From the NCBI GenBank assembly GCA_026075535.2, contig AP026542.1, positions 3,472,001-3,536,000 of the forward strand: 64,000 nucleotides of DNA, read 5' to 3'. Of this stretch, positions 36,438 to 47,334 are shown piece by piece. The notes below the pieces were generated by a model. It made no database searches and was not told the origin of the DNA. It worked only from the letters and a program-made list of their open reading frames with translations. This DNA comes from Tricholoma matsutake. Lineage: Eukaryota; Basidiomycota; Agaricomycetes; Agaricales; Tricholomataceae. A program made the position numbers and the translations under genes. The first letter of the stretch is position 1. Each line of letters starts with the position of its first letter.

Positions 36438-37989
36438 ATGCCGGTGCAGAAGCCATGGGATCATGCAATTGAGATGAAGCCAGGGTTTGTGCCGAAGAAG
36501 TCGAAGGTATATCCATTATCTCCAATGGAACAAGAAGAAGTGGATGCATTCCTGAAGGCGCAATTGCGCAAAGGATACATACAACCTTCGAAATCACCGC
36601 AGATGTCACCAATATTCTTTGTGCCAAAGAAAGACCAAAGGAAGAGGATGTGTACAGATTATAGGTATTTGAATGAGTGGACAGTGAAGAACGCATACCC
36701 CCTGCCATTGATCTCAGAAATAATTGACAAGGTGGGAAAAGCCAAGGTCTTTACAAAATTGGATTTACGATGGGGATACAACAATGTACGAATAAAGAAA
36801 GGAGATGAGTGGAAGGCAGCATTTGCCATGCGTTGAGGATCCTTCGAGCCGCTTGTCATGTTTTTTGGGATGACTAATAGTCCCCCGACCTTTCAAAACA
36901 TGATGAACGACATTTTCAAGGACGTAATAGACAAAGGCATGGTAATAATATTTATTGACAACATTCTGATATTCACGGAGGGCAATAGTGCAGGAGGTGC
37001 TACGGAGGTTGGCGGAGAATGATCTATTTTTGAAACCAGAGAAGTGTGTGTTTGGGGCAAGCAAGATTCAGTTCCTAGGATTATTGATCGGCCCTGACGG
37101 GATCAAAATGGATCCAATCAAGGTACAGGCGATCACAGATTGGCCTGTGCCCACCCGTGTCAAGGAGGTTCAAGCCTTCTTGGGACTCGCAAATTATTAT
37201 TGTCGCTTTGTGCACAATTTTTCTAAAATTGCCACACCCTTACATAACCTTGCACAAAAGGGAGTTGTGTGGAGGTGGGGAGAGCAGCAGCAGACAGTGT
37301 TTGAGGAGTTGAAGAGGAAGTTTGTGGAGGGACCAATATTAGCCCCAGTAGATTTCACATGCCCTTTGCGAGAGGAATCTGATGCATCCGATTTTGCTAC
37401 TGGAGTGGTATTATCAATGCTATGCGAAGATGACAAATGGAATCCTTGTGCATACTTGTCAAAAGGGTTGAATGATGTGGAGAGGAATTATGATGTGCAT
37501 GACAAAGAGATGTTGGGGATAATACAAGCATTGGAGGCGTGGAGGCATTATTTGGAGGGATGTATGCATGAGATTGAGATCTGGACGGATCATCAAAATC
37601 TGCAATACTTCATGTCCGCTAAAAAGCTTAATCGCAGGCAAGCACGTTGGGCACTATTCCTATCGCGTTTCAATTTTCACTTGGTCCACAAAGCGGGAAG
37701 CTTAATGAGGAAAGCAGATGCATTATCCAGACATATCGATCATAAAAGGGGGGTGGAGGAGGACAATAAAAATGTTACCTTACTCAAACCTGAATACTTT
37801 TGCATTTGCACTATGCATCAAGGGCATCTATTAATAGATAGCTCGGAAACGGAAATGTTGTCTAAAATTAGACAATGTTTGGAAATGGATGATGAAGTAG
37901 TGGAAGCCGTGAAAGCTCTGAAGGGAGAGAATAAAGGTAATATTAAAGGAGCTGAATGGGCTGAGGAACAAGGGTTGGTGTTGTTTTGA
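36438..37989 (+). pseudogene. Gypsy-B2 reverse transcriptase and RNase H
   Basis: RT motifs match B1, but TGA at 36834-36836 replaces CGA (TH-R-GSFEPL in B1). The active site reads FIDNILIF, with the second catalytic Asp changed to Asn by GACGAC to GACAAC, a CpG transition. A net deletion near 36980 then shifts the frame; the remainder (36988-37989) holds the connection domain and RNase H (REESDASDFATGVVLS, HDKEMLGII, WTDHQNLQYF). The TGA at 37987-37989 is shared with B1. Confidence 0.9.
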
Positions 37990-39377
37990 GGAAAAGTGTA
38001 TGTACTGAAGGATCAGGATTTGCAAAGGGAGATTGTCCGGTTACATCACAATACGCCGATTGCCGGACACCCAGGAAGATGGAAGACGTTGGAATTAGTA
38101 ATGAGAAATTATTGGTGGCCTGGAATTTCGAAGTATGTGTTGGGGTATGTGGATGTGATATGTGCATGAGGGGGAAGAAATTTCCAGAGAAACCTGCAGG
38201 AAAATTAATGCCGAACCCTATACCTAAAGCGCTGTGGCGAGATATATCTGTGGATTTTATTACCGGATTACCTGAGGCTCAAGGGTACAATGCAATATTC
38301 GTAGTATGCGACCACTTTACAAAGGAGGTCCATATCATTCCTACTACTACAGAAACCTCATCATTGGGCTTGGTGTGCCTCTATCTAAATCAGGTATGGC
38401 GGTTAGTTATCTCCGATCGCAGACCACAATTTGCTTCTGCGTTTATGCGAGAACTAAACAACATATTGGGAATTCAAACCCAATTATCTATGGCATATCA
38501 CCCGCAGACTGATGGGCAGACAGAGAGAATGAATCAGGAGTTGGAGCAGTACCTACGTATGTTTGTCAACTACTGACAAACCGACTGGCCTGAATGGTTG
38601 GCAATTGCCAAATTTTCCCACAATAACAAATTCCATTCGGCTACTCATATGTCACCCTTTTTTGCGAATTATGGATATCATCCTCGCATGGGAGTAGAAC
38701 CCAGAAGGGAAGTCAAAGTACAGTCAGTAGAAGACTTTGTATCCAAGATGCAAAAGGTACAAGAGGAAGCAGAGGCGGCATTGAAGAAAGCACGTGATGA
38801 CATGATGTGACACGCGGATCGTACTTGAGCACGCGCTCCAGAGTACAAAGTTGGTGACTTGGTATGGCTAAGTACCAAGGACCTGAATATTCCACGACCT
38901 TCGAGGAAACTTACAGAGAAACAAGTTGGCCCATATGCGATCTCTAAAGTGATCTTGCCTAATGCGGTAATGCTAAAATTACCCCAATCATTCAAGATTG
39001 ATCCCAAGATTAACATATCCTGCCTATGCCCTTACCGCCCGCCCACTATTCCTGGCCAACAAACTACTCCGCAACCTCCAATAATAGTAGAAGGTGCTCC
39101 AGAATACATAGTTGAAGAAATTCTAGACTCATGTCTTTAACAGAACAAATTGGAGTTCTTAATAAAGTGGAAAAACTATACCAACAAAAATAATTCATGG
39201 GAACCCGAAGAGAATTGTAAGCGAGCGCGTAACGCAATCACCCGATTCTTTAAACATAATCCGAATGCTCCGTGTCGCATTGCGAGAATGGTGTATGAGG
39301 GGATGAAATTCTGGCCTTACCAAAATTTCACAGAGGGGACAAACATAATATTTTCTCGCCTGGAAGTCGAGGCATAA
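37990..39377 (+). pseudogene. Gypsy-B2 integrase with chromodomain
   Basis: The zinc-binding and core motifs are present in shifted frames: CDMCMRGKKF, DISVDFITGLPEAQG and DGQTERMNQELEQYLRMFVNY. About 13 bp of the segment before the second catalytic Asp (HGLPDT in B1) is missing, leaving VISDRRPQFAS. Stops are TGA at 38574-38576, TGA at 38808-38810 and TAA at 39138-39140. The last replaces a codon read as Arg (CGA) in B1 within the chromodomain YIVEEILDS...LEFLIKWKNY. Confidence 0.87.
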
Positions 39378-39388
39378 AAGGGGGGTAA

Positions 39389-39609
39389 TGTTAGGAAACC
39401 ACTCCATTACCTAATAAAATTTCATTTTTATTTTATTATGTCGAATTATGCTACATGATGCCGAATGACGCTACACTTTGATAGCATGAGAATTTTATTT
39501 CGCACGCATCAAAATGTATGCACATGTACGAGTGCATTGGTAACAACAATGTACAATATGTGTAACATAGTATATAAACCCTAAATATATGCCTAGGGGA
39601 CCCCAGTTG
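39389..39609 (+). repeat. Gypsy-B2 3' LTR, truncated
   Basis: The LTR starts normally after the polypurine tract AAAAGGGGGGTAA and matches the 5' LTR up to CCCCAGTTG, about 5 nt into the presumed start of the transcript (R). The remaining 180 bp is absent and replaced by the 20-bp array. Confidence 0.92.
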
Positions 39610-40220
39610 AAACTGGTTAAAACTGGTTTAAACTGGTTAAAACTGGTTTAAACTGGTTAAAACTGGTTTAAACTGGTTAAAACTGGTTTAAACTGGTTAA
39701 AACTGGTTTAAACTGGTTAAAACTGGTTTAAACTGGTTAAAACTGGTTTAAACTGGTTAAAACTGGTTTAAACTGGTTAAAACTGGTTTAAACTGGTTAA
39801 AACTGGTTTAAACTGGTTAAAACTGGTTTAAACTGGTTAAAACTGGTTTAAACTGGTTAAAACTGGTTTAAACTGGTTAAAACTGGTTTAAACTGGTTAA
39901 AACTGGTTTAAACTGGTTAAAACTGGTTTAAACTGGTTAAAACTGGTTTAAACTGGTTAAAACTGGTTTAAACTGGTTAAAACTGGTTTAAACTGGTTAA
40001 AACTGGTTTAAACTGGTTAAAACTGGTTTAAACTGGTTAAAACTGGTTTAAACTGGTTAAAACTGGTTTAAACTGGTTAAAACTGGTTTAAACTGGTTAA
40101 AACTGGTTTAAACTGGTTAAAACTGGTTTAAACTGGTTAAAACTGGTTTAAACTGGTTAAAACTGGTTTAAACTGGTTAAAACTGGTTTAAACTGGTTAA
40201 AACTGGTTAAAACCGGTTAA
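39610..40220 (+). repeat. 20-bp minisatellite, about 30 homogeneous units
   Basis: Tandem AACTGGTTAAAACTGGTTTA units run for about 611 bp with essentially no variation until the last unit, which ends AACCGGTTAA. Each unit holds two AAACTGGTT half-motifs with alternate TTTAAA and TTAA spacers. The motif resembles the subterminal AACCGGTT/AACTGGTT of the surrounding hAT-M2 element. The homogeneity suggests recent expansion. Confidence 0.97.
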
Positions 40221-40886
40221 TAGGTCACATGAGCTACACCCCCCTGTTTCCACACATATTCGCTTTAATTTCGCTCCCTGGTTCATTAAAAACAGTTGAG
40301 AACTGAAAGAGATATGACCAAAACCATTTTATGACAGGTATTTTGTTGTGATTTGAATGACTTTGATTGTACTGCTTATAACTTGTGCTACAAAAATGTT
40401 GGGTACAATTGGACATCATATGATCCATAGCAATAGCACACATAAATATATGTACCATGTAGATTTCATTTATTTAACATCCCCAGCAAGTTTTAACTAT
40501 ACTACAAATTATGAGTTACAGACACAACTTGAATGCAATGTACTTTGTTTGAGCCATAACTAGGTCAAATCTTGATGAAATTTCTTAAAAGTTGGACCAA
40601 ACGACGGGGAATTACAGTACCTAACCTAACATATGACAGCTATACTGTCTGGATAATGGTCACCGAGATACATATGGGTTATATAAGTACAACATATTTT
40701 ACAACAAAAAACTGGTCTTAACCGGTTTTTTTTCAGTCTATTAACCAAAAAAGACTGGTCTTACTTAGTTGGTCTGGTTATGGTCCCCCAATATCTGGGT
40801 CAGTCCTAGACTGGTTATGGTCATGGTCTCCCCATTTTGGGGTCAAAAAACTGGACCTAACCGGACCTTAAATCACTAGGTGGAAA

Positions 40887-43330
40887 TGGCACTACATGGA
40901 GTTTACATGCAGTCTCCATGCAGTCTACAGGGACTCTTCATGATATATTAGCTTAAATTGAAGTGAAGAACATACAACTCTTACTGGGAGTCTACATGGT
41001 GTCTTACATTGAGTTATGAGCTCCGAATCAAAGTAATAATAGTAATTTAATACAATAATAGTAGTGCAACTAAAATGTAGGCATAGGGGTGGTGGTGACA
41101 TGGCTATTAGCACCCAATCCACCCTGCAAGCAAGTGCTTGCAGTGGTGGGTGTTGGGTGCTGGGTGCTTGTCCTCCCATTCCCCTTGCCTCACCCTATGA
41201 TCCACCTAACAAGCAGATGCTCATAGGTGTGGCAGTGGGCATTGTGTCATTTCCTTCCTCCTCCCCCCCTTGTCATCTCATCCCCTTGTTGTCTTGTTCC
41301 CCTCTCATTGTCTTGTTCCCCCTTGTTGTCTTGTTCCCCTTCCTCATTCCCCCCTTGTCCCATCACCTTGTCCTCCCATTGCCTCATTCCCCCCTTGTCC
41401 CCCCTTGTCCCCAGGCATGGGGCAGTTGCTCTTCATCTCCTCCTCCCTCTCCCCTTGCCATCTTGCCACTCCTTATCCCCCTTGTTGTGTCATCTCTGCC
41501 TCCTATGCACCAGCCTTACTCCCTATGAGCAGTTGCCAGTTGCTCATAGTGGAGGGGTCTGGTGCCTTGCATTGTCATCTTGGTGCTGGTGCTGGTGCTG
41601 GGTTGCAGTCATTGTTTCCCTTGTCCCTGTCCCCATTGTCATCCCATTCATTCCTGGGTCATTCCCACTGTCCTTGTGCTCCCCGCTGTTCATTCGTTTA
41701 TTATTGTTCCTGTTGTTGGTCAGCTCCTGGTCCCCTATCCATTAGCACACCCTTTCCACCCTGGGAGCAGTTGCTTGCAGGCATGGGGGCAGTGCTGTGT
41801 CATCCATCATGGTTGGGCAGTGCTCTTTGTTGGCCCTGGTGCTCTGGTGTGTCATTCATCTTTGTGGTTGGGCCCTGTGCCTTAGTTGAGTGGTGCTGGG
41901 GCCTGCTGGGTCGACTCCCATCATTTGGGTGTGCTGTTGCCAGTGTTGGTGCTTGAGTTGTCATTGAGAGCTAGCACCCATAGGTTGTCCATCATCATTG
42001 GGGTGAGGTGTGGCCATTCTTTGCTGGTGGGGGTAGGTCCTAGGTCAGAGGGGTTACACAACAGGCAGGGCAAAACTTTCCCAGAGAGAAAATGTGGAGA
42101 AAATGTGGAGAAAATTACACTTTTTCATGTAGCAAACAAGTAAAGAAAAACTGGTGAAAATAGGTTATTTTCTCTTTATTTTCTCTGCAATCTGCCTATG
42201 GGAAAATATATCATTTGTGTGGAGAAAAAAAAAGGGGAATCTGAAGTGAAAAGAACTTAATTCCTCTTGGTTTCCCCCTGATTTTTTCCTAGGAAAAAAA
42301 AGTTATATTTCCTGCAAGAGCAAATCAGAAATCTCTGGAGAATACAAGTTATTTCTTACAAATTTTGGCCTAGAAAATTGCATGTGAAAAAGTGTAATTT
42401 TCTCCAGGTGAAAATCTGGCAAACATGAGGAGAAAATTACACTTTTCCACATGCAATTTTCTAGGCCAAAATTTGTAAGAAATAACTTGTATTCTCCAGA
42501 GATTTCTGATTTGCTCTTGCAGGAAATATACCTTTTTTTTCCTAGGAAAAAATCAGGGGGAAATCAAGAGGAAATAAGTTCTTTTCACTTCAGATTCCCC
42601 TTTTTTTCTCTCCACACAAATGATATCTTTCACCTTAGGCAGATTGCAGAGAAAATAAAGAGAAAATAATCTATTTTCACCAGTTTTTCTTTACTTGTTT
42701 GCTACATGAAAAGGGTAATTTTCTCCACATTTTCTCCACATTTTCTCTCTGGGAAAGTTTTGCCCTGCCTGTTGTGTTAGGAGGGTCAGTGAAATGGCAC
42801 TGGAGGGGTCAAGTGGTGCTTACCAGGTGGGTACCATGGTGTCCCTCTCCACCCTTCTAACCTGAATCCACACCCTTACATCCCATTTGAATGGGGAGGG
42901 GAAGTCATTGGTATCACATTAGTGGTCATTTGGGCATTGTTTGTGTGTTGGCACCTGTTGTTGCCAGTTGTTTAGATCCCAAAAACAAAAGAAAACAATT
43001 AGTCAGTTAATACAAAACAAGAAAAGAACAAAAAAAAGTTACTGTGGGCCCAAATGACCACTGAATTGTTTGGGCTGGTGTTGCATCTGAAATGGGCCAT
43101 TTGCAGCCTCTTGGCAGCTCCTGCTGTTGTGAGAGTAGGCATGGGAATGGTGGTGGCAGGTGTGGACACAGTGGTGGTGGTGGTAGAGCAGAGAAGAGAG
43201 GAGGGAGGGAATTGTTGATGGTGACAGTAGCAAGTACATATATATGCTTTGTCATACACATCAATAGGAGACATTGAAATCACATGAATCTATTTATATA
43301 TATCAGGTCTATTAATAGATGGTAAATAGA
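40887..43330 (-). repeat. Block Z copy 2, with foldback inside
   Basis: After subterminal-type GTAGACTCC palindromes (40890-41010), GT/CT-rich low-complexity sequence carries GCAAGCAAGTGCTTGC (41127) and GGAGCAGTTGCTTGC (41762). The foldback 42056-42778 interrupts it. The block resumes with TACATCCCATTTGAATGGGG (42876), an intron-like stretch on the minus strand (about 42973-43042; its acceptor AG is lost), and the palindrome TGGGCCCAAATGA...TTGTTTGGGC at 43045-43075. Long open frames here come from low complexity and show no protein motif. Confidence 0.6.
42056..42778. mobile_element. 723-bp foldback (two ~345-bp inverted arms)
   Basis: The left arm starts ACACAACAGGCAGGGCAAAAC. The right arm is its near-perfect reverse complement ending GCCCTGCCTGTTGTGT. 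Only about 30 bp near 42402-42430 separates the arms. It is AT-rich, with GAGAAAATGTGGAGAAAAT direct repeats near the tips, and non-coding. A clear TSD could not be read. It is embedded in block Z, which continues on both sides. Confidence 0.85.
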
Positions 43331-44797
43331 TCACATGAGACATATGGCACTCCAACCCCAAACAGGCCTCATTCTCAATACTGAGAACTTGGAACAACCT
43401 GACTGGACCTCAAAGACTAGTCTGATTGACTCAGCAGTATCAGACTTTCTATTTAGGCACTGCATGAAGATGCTTGATGCTTTGTCATCAACAAATACAA
43501 TGATGTATTTGTGGCAGTGGTACAAATGTACCAGGAGTTCCTTAAGACCAGAATGTATCAATTCAAAGGGTTTAGTTGCACAAGAAGTTGATTCAGAAAA
43601 TGATTTTGAGGTCATCTTCCCTTCTGTGCACCCCAGACAGATAAACTTGTCCTTAGAAATTGGGATATTCTTTGGGAATTTTATAGTGCAATTTGGCAGT
43701 TGCTTTAGTGCCTCTTTGAATGGGTGTCCAAGTCACTTATGCCAAGTCTGATAGTCTATGAGTCCAAGCCCAGTAGATGGTGTTGCCTTTATAAATTGGT
43801 GCTATCCTCAATACTGGGTTCCCTTTGTCATAGAATGAGATGTGTGTGGAGGAACCATGCACTTTATCTCTATCTTGTAAAAAGACTCCCATTGATAGTA
43901 GTCAACCACTACAATCTGGGATGTAATAGATGGGGTATAAACATGTTTTGCATGACTCTTTCTTCCCATTTACTATTACTTGGTGCTGTATGAAGACTGC
44001 TCCTTGACCTAATATGTGAGTGGTACCTGTTGTGGTAATTACTAGGTTTGAATCCTTTCTTGGAAGAGGTTCATAGGATGCAAAGTCTTTCATTTTGCCA
44101 GTGAAGCACATGAATCTAAGATCCAGTTGGCCCCTTTCTTGCATTTCTTACTTGCACACATGATACACTGATTAATATATATTAAATCTGATCCTACTCT
44201 GATTGGATTATAGTCCTTAAATACATTTAATAGTGGTAACCTTTTCAACTGAAAAGTTTTCTGGCATTGGGACATTAATCTTTGTTTGTGTGAGAGAAAA
44301 AAGGACTGACCTGTCATCATATCCACCAATTTCCAATGTTGGATGTCCATCAATGAGCATTGCATTGGCCTTGTTCCAGATCTCTGAGATTGCCAGCTCA
44401 GATCCAAGGGAGACTTTGTCATTGTCCTTGAATTCTGACTCTTCTGGTTTGATCCTCCTCCTCTTGCCTTCTCTGACAATGAGGTTCTCCTTGAGGGGTC
44501 GCAGATTTTGGGCAGTCCTTGGGAGGTCCATGCATGCAAGTGTGTCTTGAGCATGCTGGTATTCCTCATATACTGAAGCAGAGGTAGAGGGTGCACCTGT
44601 GTATGCCTGTGTAGGTGGGCAGCAATGAGGGTCTACCATGGGAATGAAAATATGCTCCTTGAGCATAGACATCTGTATGTGCTGTTCAAGTGGCAAAGGT
44701 GGAATGATGGCACCATTACCATTTATGGTGGTAACCATTTGAGAGGCTTTTGGTGCTGCTCTTTCTGCTGCTGCCTGCCCTTGCCCTTGTTTCCTCC
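43331..44797 (-). pseudogene. Copia-2 protease and integrase N-terminal part
   Basis: The region 44804-44217 reads through a Gag-Pro linker. Then WILDSCAS, broken by a frameshift before HFTGKMKDFASY, marks the aspartic protease, with Gly of the DSG changed to Cys. GAG-pre-integrase sequence follows. The segment below 43660 shows CLGCTEGKMTSKSFSES and PFELIHSGLKELLVHLYHCHKYIIVFVDDKAS, equivalent to the HHCC end and first catalytic strand of Copia integrase (usual LELIHSDL and FIDDxS). It ends abruptly at about 43331. Confidence 0.75.
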
Positions 44798-45361
44798 CTA
44801 GCATCTGTGAGAGTGGGAGGATTCTGTATCTTTAAAGCCCAAAGGCTTCTGTTGTTGTTTAGGCTGCCACTTTGGGTTGGTGCCATTGCATTTTACTGCA
44901 GAAAGCTTATTGGCCTGGTTAGGGCTGTTGGGCTTGGTAACTGCCATTTGCCATGAGGCTTCAGCAATGATAGAATCCTTGACATGTTTAAATGTCAAGC
45001 TGGAAATTGAGGTCGTGTTAAAGACTGTTGCAGACAGGGAGTCAAACTTGCATGGCATCACAGCAAGTAGGATCATCACCTGTATGAGTTCAGGGATGGT
45101 GACATTAGCAGCTGTTAGGCACTGGAATTTATCTGCCATCTTGGCAATTTCTGGCACAGGGTTTGCAGCCAGGAGTTTAATAGAAATTGTGGACTTAAAG
45201 TCCATGAAGACCTGTGAGGGTCCATCTACACCATACTCAGTCTGCACAAATTCCCAAACCTCTCTCGCTTTGTTCTTTCCATTGGCGTATAGCCTGATGG
45301 ATGGTGTGAGGCAGAGAACTAAACTTCCAATTTCCTCATCATCTTTGTTCACCCAAGTTTA
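44798..45361 (-). pseudogene. gag: Copia-2 Gag fragment
   Basis: About 185 residues begin NKDDEEIGSLVLCLTPSIRLY, and the central segment AREVWEFVQTEYGVDGPSQVFMDFKSTISIKL has the layout of Copia Gag (UBN2-type). A Gln/Lys-rich tail ends the frame. No ATG is visible at its start; the upstream sequence is interrupted by a stop, and the X1 element lies between it and the LTR. Confidence 0.7.
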
Positions 45362-45673
45362 AACCCTGGCTATTGCCTCCACCACAACAGTAGTGTTTGT
45401 CACTGTAAGGGATGGCACCTGAGGTTATTTGCCACAGGCCTTGTGACTGAACCCACACCTTCATTGTGTCAGCCCATGCAAGGTAGTTGGAGGCTGTAAT
45501 TTACCCTCCCCCACCTATTCCAATTGGAGTCCAGTTATTCCAACCGGAGTCCAGTTATTCCAGTCATTCTGACCAGAATCCAGTTATTCTGACTGGATTC
45601 AAGTTACTCCAGATGCTCAACTTAGAGTATATACCCTAATGGATAGTCAAATTTCAAGTCTTAAGTTGAGTAA

Positions 45674-45747
45674 GGATTGAACTCAAGACATCTTGATTAG
45701 AGTGATCACATGACAAACCAAACATGTGTGCTTAACCAGTTGAGCCA
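45674..45747 (-). ncRNA. tRNA-like segment with A and B boxes (X1 left end)
   Basis: On the minus strand, box A TGGCTCAACTGG (45747-45736) fits the Pol III consensus. Box B-like AGTTCAATCC (45683-45674) lies about 52 bp downstream. A CACATG...CATGTG stem sits where the anticodon arm would be. Box B has CAA where the consensus has CGA. The same segment occurs at 63273-63346. It is a relic or promoter module rather than a functional tRNA. Confidence 0.55.
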
Positions 45748-45849
45748 CAGGAGAATTATTAGTTGGTAATATAAGGTTTATTTATGACACTCAGACTCAT
45801 AACTCTTTTTTTTTCTAAGTAATTAAGGGCAAAGTTTTTTAATTAACCA

Positions 45850-46010
45850 CATCCCTCGCGTTGAATGCAAGGGAGTGGGGGATGATGTGATTAAATACAT
45901 AAACTATGTTATTTATATATATAAAAAGCCCTCGCGTTTGGCGCAAGGGGCAAGGTAAAAACATAAAGGAAAAAAAAACCCTCCCCATGCAAAATGCAGG
46001 GGAGGGGGAG
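45850..46010 (+). repeat. Three CCCTCGC/CCCTCCC hairpins in X1
   Basis: The units are CCCTCGCGTTGAATGCAAGGG (21 bp, from 45853), CCCTCGCGTTTGGCGCAAGG, and CCCTCCCCATGCAAAATGCA followed by GGGGAGGG. Each is a short hairpin with a TTTG/AAAT-type loop, separated by AT-rich linkers. Five equivalents lie at 62905-63170 in X2. Confidence 0.8.
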
Positions 46011-46209
46011 GCGATGCAGCCCCGCTGTCCTTGGTGTGTCTCCTGGGTTCACCATCCCAGGTGCCCATCGTCCTGCCTGCTCCCTGTGGTCCTGTATCTC
46101 CCCATTGTTGCCCTTGGTGCCTGTCATCCTCCCCACTCTGGTGCTGGGCCTGCTGTGTCATTCAGTGCCATCATGTGGGGCTGTCCTCATCCTCGTTCCA
46201 CTCACCATC

Positions 46210-46705
46210 CACCCCATGAGCAGTTGCTCTGTGGGGCTGGGGGTGGGTGGTGCATTGTTCATTGCAGGGCCTGTTTGTGTTGTTAGTTGCACCAAAAGGA
46301 AGAAAATTAAATAAAAAAAACTTACTTATGGCCCACTTCCCCATCATTTCCCTCCCGTTGTCCGTCCCCACAATCCACCCTACAAGCAGTTGCTCGTAGG
46401 CATGGGGTGGGTGCCATGGCACTCATCATTGTTGTCTGGCCCTGGTGGTGGTGGTGGTGGCGCCGCTGGTGGTGCTGTTCAGTGTTTCATCATTGTCACC
46501 AGTGTTGTTCCACCTGTCATCCACCCCACGAGCAGTTGCTCATGGGGCTGGAGGTGGATGGTGTGTCAGCGTTGGCATCTGGGTTGTCGTGGTGGGTCCT
46601 GGGGCCATTCCTCATTGTGGTGGGGCCCTGGTGCTCATTCTTTGTTGTTGTCGGTGCCTACCATCATCCACTCACCCTACCCAACCTGCAAGCAGGTGCT
46701 TGCAG
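46210..46705. repeat. Four GAGCAGTTGCTC palindromes in X1
   Basis: Palindromes occur at about 46212, 46382, 46529 and 46686 (forms CATGAGCAGTTGCTCTG, TACAAGCAGTTGCTCGTA, CACGAGCAGTTGCTCATG and TGCAAGCAGGTGCTTGCA). They sit in GT-rich sequence with GGGGCTGG(G)GGTGGGTGG following. On the minus strand the shared reading is RATARGVD-like. Confidence 0.75.
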
Positions 46706-47334
46706 TGGTGGGAGTGGGTGGTAGGTCAGCATTGTCATGGATTTCTGTTTGGGGGGGGTTGGGGCACATCAGTGTGATGTGGCATGCTTACGGGGGTTGG
46801 TGGGTGCTTACTAGGTAGATATCCCCCTTCTGGGGTCTCCTGGCATTCCTCTGCACCCACCTAGCCTGTGTTGACAGCCTCACATCCCATTTGAAAGGGG
46901 AGGAGGGGATTGGGTGGCTGTGGGTGTGCATTGCGCATTTTTCATCGCAGCAGGTCATCCCCAGTAGTATATAACCTAAAAAGCAATAAATTACTATTTG
47001 TTGATTGATAAAAATAAAAGAAAAAAGGAAAAAACTTATCTATAGCCCAAATGACAGTTGCCATCGTTTGGGCCCGCATTCTGTCCAGTCGGCTTGTTTG
47101 AAGGTGGTGGTGATGGTGGCAGTGGGCATGGGAATGGTGGTGGTGGGTGCGCACGCAGTGGTGGTGGTAGAGTGGAGGCGGTGTTGATGACAGTGGTGGT
47201 GGTGGTTGTGAGCTGGCAGTCACATGTCACGTGTCATGCAATGCATGCGGGTATGGTTACTACACCCTTAATTGGGTAATAAAGGTATTAAAGGGTAATA
47301 AAGGTATTAAATGTGGGTAGTAATAAAGCCTTGG

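Larger units (their letters stand above)
33620..39609 (+). mobile_element. Gypsy-B copy B2, inserted in hAT-M2, 3' LTR truncated
   Basis: This is a plus-strand sister of B1. It has a complete 402-bp 5' LTR (33620-34021), gag, pol and chromodomain, and a 3' LTR cut after 221 bp. The downstream TSD is therefore lost. Relative to B1 it has an extra ~25 bp near 36010, a missing ~15 bp near 36980 and several in-frame stops. Confidence 0.93.
33514..40878. mobile_element. hAT-M2: hAT-like TIR element split by Gypsy-B2
   Basis: The ends are TAGTGTTTTGAGGTCTGGTCC and, inverted, TAGTGATTTAAGGTCCGG. They are flanked by a perfect 8-bp TSD GGTGGAAA at 33506-33513 and 40879-40886. The 8-bp TSD and a YAGTG-type terminus fit the hAT superfamily. 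Subterminal sequence is full of ACCGGTT/AACTGGTT and GACCAGT motifs. Without the Gypsy insert and the minisatellite it would be about 0.8 kb. No transposase is visible, so it is non-autonomous. Two relatives lie at 48675-50380 and 49361-49809. Confidence 0.85.

Noticed and set aside
39610..40220. Regular array that could be mistaken for a CRISPR
   Set aside because: Head-to-tail 20-bp units without variable spacers, in a eukaryotic TE context.
41227..41956. Overlapping plus-strand ORFs of 150-230 codons rich in Ser/Pro/Cys
   Set aside because: CT/GT low-complexity DNA open in several frames; no protein motif, and it lies within block Z.
45674..45747. Functional tRNA gene
   Set aside because: A and B boxes are present but the spacing is long, no convincing acceptor stem can be drawn, and box B is mutated; it is repeated within a transposon.
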